From contig NC_090288.1 in assembly GCF_037392515.1 (NCBI RefSeq), positions 1,798,001-1,862,000 on the forward strand: a stretch of 64,000 bases of DNA, in the 5' to 3' direction. Under the pieces are notes generated by a model. That model worked only from the letters and a program-made list of their open reading frames with translations, was not told where the DNA came from and made no database searches. The DNA is from Haliotis asinina. Taxonomy: Eukaryota; Mollusca; Gastropoda; Lepetellida; Haliotidae. Positions within the stretch are counted from its first letter, which is position 1. Every line of letters starts with the position of its first letter. The translations under genes and the position numbers were made by a program. This document shows, piece after piece, positions 56,201 to 64,000 of the stretch.

Positions 56201-59200
56201 GCATAGTGATACCCACACAGTGTCTCCTTAAACGACCGACTCCGGGCTCGGATAGCGCATGACGCCACCTGGTTTACTCGTGTAGCGTCCAGCAGTACAT
56301 CGCCATTAACAACATCAGATTCACGGCTGATAACCTGTCCAACAATCTTCGCTTAAAAATGAAAAGTGGGCATAGATAAGGGAATTTCATTCCCAGAACC
56401 AAAAGTACACCACCCAGTTAGGGCTGACCCCCAGTGTTGGTTTTCTTATTGTTACCAACAGACGTGAAGAGTACCATCTTTCAACTCCGCAGCCCAGTCG
56501 GCCTTCCTCCGGTAGTGACATACTGGAGGTGGGACATGCCCCAGGGGAAGGCACAGAGCCCGACCAGGAATTATTTGGTCGAACCATTTCAAATCCACAA
56601 TACTAGAGTGTGCGAAAGCGACAGGATGGCCTGGTAATCCACGCATCGATGGCAAATCGCTTAAGCTGCATTGTATGCTTACTTCACGGAACAAAATCTC
56701 CGAGACCAACTCCGGAGACATAAAAATCTCATGCCCGTCAAGAACCTTTGCATAACAAAACTGCTCAAGTGGCAGCAGATCCAAACCTTCGCGCGACAAA
56801 CTCTTCCGACATAAAGCCAACTGACCCCGAAATTTCTCTTCCTTCACTTGCTGGTCTTTCCGAAATTCCTGTGTATAGTCTGTTTCACTCTGTTTATGAT
56901 GAAATATCTGCTATACCTGTAGAAAAACTGAGGCCAGTCAAACAAAGAAATGTATCTTTTCTCAAACATGAAACTGATTTATTGAATGACATTATCTGGG
57001 AATATTATCCAATACTAAGAGCAATACACCAAAAAAAAATCGGGTTCAAGTAAAATTAACAGTAGGTAGAAAAAACATTTCCTGGATAGAGCTGTGCCTA
57101 AAGTTAAGATCTAAACGACAAACAAAATAAATTTTTAGAAATAATGGAAAACACTTCTACGAGCAGCTTAAAACAAATCATGATGGTGAGCATGACATGA
57201 CAAACGGCTTCCCATGGATGCCAATGAAAGGTTCTGGAATCAGTTGCACACGGCGACTGTAACCTGGAGGCACCATAGGTCCGTGATTATGAGTGTTATT
57301 GGGGTGGGGGGGGTGGGGTGGGTAGAGTTATTGAGCATCATTTAGCGCCAGTGGATGCCCGTCCTTGGCACAAACAGCATATCTTAAAAGACATGATGGC
57401 ATGGCTCGCTGTCTTTTACTATCGTCTTGGCCATTCCTTTGGCTTTGACCCCGAGGTCCATCCATGGAACGACCCTGAACATGTCCAGGGCGTCATGGAA
57501 AATTATGCTTTCAAACGTCTTTGGAAAGGGCCTTTATACCTCAGAAAAATTCCGGCCAACAACTCGTCACGACAACTCGTCACAATATACGGGCTCATGG
57601 CCCAATTTACAGTTGATATGTAATGTGTTTATAATGTCACTTGAACCCAAATTAAAATAATTATCTAGCAATAAATATATGTTTTAACAAAGTTGCAACT
57701 GAATGTATAAGATGAGGATTTTGAGATGTTGGTAAATTTACCATTAACATAATGGTTTTATGGACATGTTGAATGTGTGGAAGACATCTCTCTCTTACAT
57801 CTTTATATTTATCGCAAACTAATGATACATGAAATTCATCTTCAATAAAACCCAATGTACAATTTGCACATTTAATTAGATCAATATCTTCTTGTTTGTG
57901 CCTATGGACAAAATTGACATTGAAATTGTGTTGAGAAAGTCTAAAATTACACATGGCTCTTCTCAAATCCTTGTTTTCTAATAATGCTAAATGTTTTTCT
58001 GTCTCTATAGCTGATTTTATCGAGTTATAATGACACAGAAAGGATGATGATGAAATATTATTGAGCCAGTTTTGATAACACATATCTTGTAATCTTTGTT
58101 TTAATGAGGATAGAAATAGCTCTTCATCACCGACGTCTTGCTCAATCAAGACAAAAGAATACCCACAAGTAAACAGCAAAGTTCTAACATTTGAAACCCA
58201 GTTACAACTGGTCTTGAATCCACCTTTCGACGTACATCAATATTTTGTACACAATGCTTGCAATATGAATAGATTATCAACAGTCGAGTACTTTTGGCGG
58301 AAACCGGCTTGACGTTCTGATAAAAGATCATTTATATCTAAACAAATTCTAAGACGCTTTTCCATAACAATAGTGAACAATTTACCCGTGACATTCTAAA
58401 TAGAAATACCTCTATAATTGTTGGGGTGGGAACGTTTACCCGACTTACAAAAAGGCAAAATCATACCTATATTCCATGATTCTGGAAAATCGCCAGTATT
58501 TAAGACTCTATTAAAACGAAATTGCAAATAAGGTATGATAAAGATAATAAAAAATCTACATACAATTTTAAGTGTAAGTCACATTTAAATCGTCTAAATG
58601 TGTTGAGTAGAAAATAGTTTCTCGTGTAACTGTATCATATGCTCATGCATTTACTGCACAGTGAATTAGTATATCACTTAGCTGTCCTTCTGCAGCCTTA
58701 TTTTCTCCTCCAGTAATAATGTAAATGTGTTAAACATATCTATGTTCTCCTCCAGTAATAATGTAAATGTGTTAAACATATCTATGTTCTCCTCCAGTAA
58801 TAATGTAAATGTGTTAAACATATCTATGTTCTCCACCAGTAATAATGTAAATGTGTTAAACATATCTATGTTCTCCTCCAGTAATAATGTAAATGTGTTA
58901 AACATATCTATGTTCTCCTCCAGTAATAATGTAAATGTGTTAAACATATCTATGTTCTCCACCAGTAATAATGTAAATGTGTTAAACATATCTATGTTCT
59001 CCTCCAGTAATAATGTAAATGTGTTAAACATATCTATGTTCTCCACCAGTAATAATGTAAATGTGTTAAACATATCTATGTTCTCCTCCAGTAATAATGT
59101 AAATGTGTTAAACATATCTATGTTCTCCTCCAGTAATAATGTAAATGTGTTAAACATATCTATGTTCTCCACCAGTAATAATGTAAATGTGTTAAACATA

Positions 59201-62200
59201 TCTATGTTCTCCTCCAGTAATAATGTAAATGTGTTAAACATATCTATGTTCTCCTCCAGTAATAATGTAAATGTGTTAAACATATCTATGTTCTCCACCA
59301 GTAATAATGTAAATGTGTTAAACATATCTATGTTCTCCTCCAGTAATAATGTAAATGTGTTAAACATATCTATGTTCTCCACCAGTAATAATGTAAATGT
59401 GTTAAACATATCTATGTTCTCCTCCAGTAATAATGTAAATGTGTTAAACATATCTATGTTCTCCTCCAGTAATAATGTAAATGTGTTAAACATATCTATG
59501 TTCTCCACCAGTAATAATGTAAATGTGTTAAACATATCTATGTTCTCCTCCAGTAATAATGTAAATGTGTTAAACATATCTATGTTCTCCTCCAGTAATA
59601 ATGTAAATGTGTTAAACATGTCTATGTTCTCCACCAGTAATAAAGTAAATGTGTTAAACATGTCTATGGCGGAGATAATTTTGATATGGAATTTGACAAT
59701 CCGCAGGAAGCCTGTAACTCATCCTTGGATATAATTCAACTTTTTGTAAATTCGGAATCTCATTATTACTTACTGAAGGGATCATAATATTCTTAAAATA
59801 GCACACAAGTGGAAGGTGGTCCAACTCCGTGCGTTTAAAAACCTTCATATCTACAACATTATCGAACATATTTGAAGAAAGAATAAAATAGTGAAGAACA
59901 CTAGATCCAGCATGTGATATACACGTCATGTTTCCCACATTATCTGACTTACTTCTTCCATTAACAATATGGATACTAAGGACCTTACATATATGTACTA
60001 GGTTTAAGCCATAATTATTAACGACAGTATCTAGCGAATGTCGGGGGCAAGAGAAGTAGTCAGATTTATAGTCATCATCAACTGGTAAGTACTCATCATC
60101 TATGATATAATCAAATTGATTTCCAGTTCTGGTATTAAAGTCGCCACACAATATAAATTCCGACAACTCGCCATAATCATTTACAATATCGAGCAGTTGT
60201 CGCTCTAGACTGTGAGTCCCACTCTCTCCACTGTCTCTCTAGACTGTGAGTCCCACTCTCTTCACTGTCTATATAGGCCGGTGACCTCTCTGGGTTAAAA
60301 TAAACAGACACGAGGAAGACTTTGAAGGGGGGCAACTCGCTTCTTATTCTGAAAAAGAGAGCGTTATTTTCTTGGCAGTAAATTTTCGCAAAATAAGATG
60401 CAATATCTCTTTTAATACCAACTGCTAATCCACAAGAAAATGTTCCCCTGGTTTTATATCTTCTAGGATTGCGTGTGAAAATATCATGTTCACCGACAAT
60501 GTCATTTCGAACATCATATCCGTTTGGACACATTGTCTCAATGAAACAGAAAATGTTGATTTTTTTACAGAATGATATAAAATCAAAATATTCAACTTTA
60601 GATGTAAGACCATTTATATTCCAGGAGCATATGGACGTTATGACGTCATTGTCACTCAGTGTGTTGTCGCTGGTAATAATGTCACTAACAGACATATTTG
60701 TGTCATCATTACACAGTGTGTTGTCGCTGGTAATAATGTCACTAACAGACATATTTGTGTCATCATTACACAGTGTGTTGTCGCTGGTAATAATGTCACT
60801 AACAGACATATTTGTGTAATCATTACACAGTGTGTTGTCGCTGGTAATAATGTCACTAACAGACATATTTGTGTCATCATTACACAGTGTGTTGTCTCTG
60901 GTAATAATGTCACTAACAGACATATTTGTGTCATCATTACACAGAGTGGTTGACGAAGGTGGTGTATTAAGTGAAAAGTCAGGGCAGAAGTTGGTTGAAT
61001 CAGGAGACACGTTTGTTGAATCTCCAGCAAACTTTGGTTTTGACTTATCACATTTCCGGCTTAGCGACCCTGCTGAGTTACTGTCCATTGACGAGCTCAT
61101 AAAAACTCGCACCACCTTCTCTGTCCCAATCAACGTCTCCTTTCCTCCCTCTATGAAACCATCGAATATATGGTTATCTTGCCTGGATTGTGTTTCTGAG
61201 TTATCTTGTAGAGTCTTTACATCCGAAAACAGTTTTCTTGACATGACTGTGGCAAAGTTTTCCCTAACGTCGTGATGAAACACGTTAAACTTGTCATTTG
61301 ACAATGACAACTGAGACAGAATTTTGTTAAGAGTTTTAGCGAGATCACCAAGGGTGACCTCAGCGTCTGAAGTAACACGCTGACCTGAGACGCCAGAAGA
61401 GAAGGTATTCTGATCTCCAGCAAAGTGCGATTTGGAATTAAAGTCAGTATATAAATTACCAACGTTAGTACTATATGCAAATTTGTTATGTAGACAGTCA
61501 CCTTCACTGAGACCATGACCGTATTCCTATCCATTATGATGATTAGCTTCATCTGATGAGACCCAGTTGCGACGCTTTCATACCTGTTTCAAATCGGAGA
61601 GTTCATGGTCAAACACATACACCAGGCCATCTATGATGAGCTTGTCATAGCTCATGTATGACACTTTCTTATCATCCCGTGCTCTCATCATAAAGGGGAA
61701 TAATTTGGATCTGGTGTGTCGGACACGGTCTGTAAAGTCCTCAGACACTCTGAACTGTTTATTTCTGTTCAAAGTTTTCTTTTCTACTTCTAACATATCT
61801 GATTTGTCTGAAGAAAGTGAACTTGACAATCACAGGTCTATTTCCATTGCGAGCATGCAACCGATGAGCACGTTCGATGCTCACTGAAACGACTGAATCG
61901 ATGTCAAGGGCCGAGCCCATAAAATCTCGCACCACCTTCTCTGTTTCAATCTACGTCTTGTTTCATCCTTCTGTCAATCCATGAAAAATGAGGTTACATC
62001 GCCTGGATTGCGCTTCTAACCTATCCTGTTTTACCTCATGATCAGAAATTTGCTTTCTTAAAATGTCAATTTCCTCCTGGACTGCGACAATATTTTCCTT
62101 GACGTCGTGACGAAACTCTTCAAACTCATTCAACAATGACATCTGAGACTGAATGCTAGTGAGTGTTTTAGCGTGGTCACCAAAGGTGAGGCCAGCGTTC

Positions 62201-63473
62201 GGAGTAACATACCGACCTGCGACATTCTGAGACGACAGTCTTGTCTGAACCCTATCGTTAGAAGACGTATGTGGTGTTTTAGGAGGTCCTGGGTTTAATT
62301 CCACGTCTCCAGATACAATGAGTAAAGTCATTATCAACAACAGCAGGCGACATCCTACACGCATCCCACCGGGTATTCCTATACCGGGGTAAAAACAACG
62401 TGGACAAACACAAACAATTCTAGCTCTCCAGACACTTATATCAACCTTCATGGTGAAAATCAAATAGTTGGTTTACTTATCTCGTTGCTGTTATCGGAAT
62501 CCGATTATTATTACCCCTGATAAATCAAACTCTCTCTTAGGCGGTAGAAGGTTATAGTCAGATGACTTTATCCCATTTTTTTCTGCTCAGTGAACAGACG
62601 CAATTCTGAACAAACTTACTTGCCTAAGGTGAGACCACAGGTATCATATGTGTTTCGTTGTGGGGCAGAACTTAAGTCCAAGAAAGTCTCAGGAGTCAAG
62701 CTGGCAAACACCATCCAAGGACTCGACGTTGCTTAACTGCAACTGATTTGTGACCTGTCCTCTACGCACATGACCATCAGAGGATCAGAAGACGAATAGA
62801 CAGAAACCTTCCATCGTGTAGACCATCCACGGGTTAGTAGAAACCCATCCTGATTGGCATAAATAAACGATTAAAACAGAAACGAGGGTGGTTGACTAAG
62901 CTCACACTCATGATACTTGTGGTCAGGCGGTCAAGACTCTGGATATCGTGCTTTGCCCAAGTAACTATTCCAAATTAACGGAATAAGAAAGGACTGGCAC
63001 AACAAGGGAAGTTGTGACTTTGTTTTGTAAACAATTCGAGTCTCCAAAAATCATTTTTGGTTGATCCTTGCATCCCCAACATCTCTTGATCGCGCCGTTT
63101 TGCTCTCAGTAAATAATATCGTGTGAAGAGCAGTAAGATGGCACGACGTTTTTGAAACATCTTCTGAAGATTTCAAGTTGTAAAAGTATTCAGGATATAT
63201 ACTTTCTAACCGTATCCAAACCTTGGGTTCCAGGAACTACATTTATCTCCTCGGTGGAGGAAGGCATCCTGAAGGCCGTCCCTGCTGTGACGTCTCGGCT
63301 GCTGAAGGACCCCAGCCCACTCCTCGACGTAGCCAGCGCCAGTGACATCGTGGCCTTCTTCTCTGGCCCCTGTGTCTACGGATATAAGCCCTCCCCGCCA
63401 TGGTGGATATTTGACCTTGGGAAGGAAATGAAGGTCGTCAGCATCAGCGTGAAGAACGGCGGCAGCTGCTGCA
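53285..63473 (+). CDS. F-type-lectin / F5/8C-like secreted or membrane protein, first two exons (partial)
   Basis: Exon 1 (53285-53342) encodes a signal peptide, MVQRTMLWYLVATITGLVT, and ends in phase 1 at donor GTAGGT. Exon 2 (63234-63473) follows an acceptor GGTTCCAG, is phase 1-1 and encodes about 80 residues: FISSVEEGILKAVPAVTSRL, PCVYGYKPSPPWWIFDLGKE, MKVVSISVKNGGSCC, donor GTGAGT. The PWWxxDLG box and the NxGxCC-like end match the first half of an F-type lectin / F5/8C jellyroll, cut by an intron at about the same point as in the neighbouring EGF receptor gene. Linking the two exons is inference: strand, phase and order fit, and the 9.9-kb intron is explained by a LINE and other elements. 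Later exons lie beyond the right edge. Confidence 0.6.
53343..57584. other. Intron 1 of the F-type-lectin-like gene, proximal part
   Basis: Contains a Tc1-like remnant (54840-55330), an A-rich tract (55735-55790) and unassigned open frames at 56380-57620. Nothing else is recognisable. Confidence 0.45.
54840..55330 (+). mobile_element. Tc1-like transposase remnant
   Basis: Translated pieces fit the middle of Tc1 transposases: RRRLCYRQQGLPTLPRDGAS (region before the catalytic core), RLEEHRILLTNESRFNMFHT (family: xxxVLFTDESRFxLFHxDG; the Asp is Asn here), then HPRRCEACILTRGG (family: RRGERxxxAxVxxRDRxGGG). Frames change between pieces and no ends are visible. It is old and dead. Confidence 0.65.
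56380..57630. other. Unassigned open frames
   Basis: A plus-strand frame at 56748-57053 (contains SLAGLSEIPVYSLFHSVYDE), one at 57318-57623 (contains MMAWLAVFYYRLGHSFGFDP) and a minus-strand frame at 56452-56847 (contains GLDLLPLEQFCYAKVLDGHE) read like protein rather than noise. I cannot place them in a family. They may be remnants of a mobile element or of a processed gene. Confidence 0.35.
58706..59668. repeat. 42-bp tandem array inside the LINE, about 23 copies
   Basis: The unit on the plus strand is TCTATGTTCTCCTCCAGTAA, then TAATGTAAATGTGTTAAACA and TA. CTCC and CACC versions alternate in a partly regular order. 42 is a multiple of three, so both strands keep 14-residue open cycles. 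Confidence 0.97.
60650..60955 (-). repeat. 60-bp in-frame repeat in LINE ORF2, five copies
   Basis: Each copy encodes a 20-residue cycle, LCNDDTNMSVSDIITSDNT plus one residue, just upstream of the endonuclease domain. Copies differ at single positions only (for example NDY for NDD, TRD for TSD). Confidence 0.95.
62284..62364 (-). other. Signal-like leader plus 2A ribosome-skipping peptide of the LINE ORF1
   Basis: Minus-strand translation gives MRVGCRLLLLIMTLLIVSG running into GDVELNPGP. The last nine residues fit the 2A consensus D-[VI]-E-x-N-P-G-P, where the ribosome skips the Gly-Pro bond. The hydrophobic run just before it looks like a signal peptide. Confidence 0.85.
62481..63233. other. 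Distal part of intron 1 of the F-type-lectin-like gene
   Basis: Between the 5' end of the LINE and exon 2 I see no repeat or exon. The exact LINE 5' end is not defined. Confidence 0.4.
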
Positions 63474-63514
63474 GTGAGTATTGTGTTGCAGGAGTCCTTG
63501 GATCTATACGAGTA

Positions 63515-63645
63515 AGTACATTGGGTTTACACCACTATAGCAACATTCCAGCCACCCACAGGGAACACCAGAGACGGGCTTCACACATTGTATCGATGTG
63601 GAGAGTCGAACCCGGGTTTTCGGCGTGACGAGGGAACGTTTTAAC
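63515..63645 (-). mobile_element. SINE fragment (family 1), intron 2 of the F-type-lectin-like gene
   Basis: The reverse complement has the head with CGTCACGCCGAAAACCCGGG and TTCGACTCTCCACATCG, then GGTGTTCCCTGTGG and CTGGAATGTTGCTATAGTGG. Confidence 0.8.
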
Positions 63646-63667
63646 TTCAATTAAACCCAACGACCAG

Positions 63668-64000
63668 GTTATACGAATAGACCGGTGTTGGATGCAGGCG
63701 ATATGGCTAATAGGCTGGTGTTGGATGCAAGCAATATGGCTGATAGGCAGGTGTTGGATGCAAGCAATATGGCTGATAGGCAGGTGTTGGATGCAAGCAA
63801 TATGGCTAATAGGCCGGTGTTGGATGCAGGTGATATGGCTAATAGGCAGGTGTTGGATGCAGGCGATATGGCTAATAGGCCGGTGTTGGATGCAAGCAAT
63901 ATGGCTAATAGGCTGGTGTTGGATGCAGGCGATATGGCTAATTGGCCGGTGTTGGATGCAAGCAATATGGTTAATAGGCTGGCGTTGGATGCAGGCGATA
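63668..64000. repeat. 33-bp minisatellite, at least 10 copies, cut by the window edge
   Basis: The unit is ATGGCTAATAGGCTGGTGTT, then GGATGCAGGCGAT, with AAGCAAT/AGGCGAT and GCAGG/GCCGG variants. It continues to the last base of the window. Confidence 0.95.

Larger units (their letters stand above)
57585..62480 (-). mobile_element. LINE (APE-type non-LTR retrotransposon) with 2A peptide, dead, in intron 1 of the F-type-lectin-like gene
   Basis: From 5' to 3' on the minus strand: ORF1 (about 62463-61578) with a hydrophobic start and 2A motif, a coiled-coil-like region and a C-terminal domain (RVRHTRSKLFPFMMRARDDK, KLIIDGLVYVFD) like other LINE ORF1 proteins. ORF2 follows, with a low-complexity five-fold repeat, then APE endonuclease motifs (SICSWNINGLTSK, FCFIETMCPNG, FILCGDFNTRTG, ELDHLPLVCYF). 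Next come a 42-bp tandem array, RT fingers (GDFPESWNIGMILPFCKSGK, NNYRGIS, LLSERQAGFRQKYSTVDNL) and finally a C-terminal region (57661-58179). The RT palm with its FADD motif has been deleted, so it cannot move. It is antisense to the host gene. The clade is unclear (CR1/Jockey superfamily likely). Confidence 0.88.

Noticed and set aside
58678-59734. Frames of about 330 residues on both strands
   Set aside because: A 42-bp repeat inside the LINE; not an independent gene.

Overview
The window is animal nuclear DNA: genes split by GT-AG introns, EGF modules on phase 1-1 exons, SINEs, LINEs, Tc1-like transposons and a very heavy load of minisatellites. Two SINE families with the shared tail TGCGGCGTAAAACTAAACTC are ones I remember from abalone microsatellite flanks, so a vetigastropod mollusc (Haliotis-like) is my best guess. 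That is recall and inference, not a search.

Layout. (1) 2352-2434, minus: the first coding exon of an inositol 1,4,5-trisphosphate receptor; the rest of that gene lies left of the window. (2) 7677-21263, plus: a complete 10-exon gene for a 571-residue membrane protein (signal peptide, SRCR, EGF, calcium-binding EGF, ZP domain with furin site, TM helix). (3) 50811-24847, minus: a complete 20-exon gene for a 1057-residue receptor (signal peptide, EGF, F5/8C-like, EGF, F5/8C-like, ten EGFs, Thr/Ser-rich stalk, TM helix, short tail with NPNY). Its ten-EGF block is a five-exon tandem duplication. (4) 53285-63473 and beyond, plus: the first two exons (signal peptide, F-type-lectin/F5/8C half-domain) of a third extracellular protein, head to head with gene 3. 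I assembled all exons by hand from splice sites and phase; every junction keeps frame.

Mobile DNA: a LINE of about 4.9 kb (57585-62480, minus) with a 2A-type ribosome-skipping peptide after a signal-like hydrophobic run, two other LINE remnants (8045-9060 plus, 22858-24345 minus), a Tc1-like transposon with terminal inverted repeats (17285-18610), a second Tc1 remnant (54840-55330), a 511-bp foldback MITE with target-site duplication (37942-38452), a second MITE (16587-17007), and a 5.27-kb inverted-repeat-bounded unit holding about 61 copies of a 53-bp satellite (40466-45736).

The most unusual feature is a recurring relation between minisatellites and 5' splice sites. In several introns of both complete genes the tandem unit is visibly a copy of the exon-intron junction next to it, so the intron is filled with repeated donor sites. 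The clearest cases are gene 3 introns 1, 11 and 16 and gene 2 intron 8; gene 3 introns 8 and 13 and gene 2 intron 2 look like more diverged cases. The genes appear to belong to cell-surface recognition families, but no shared pathway can be shown from sequence alone.
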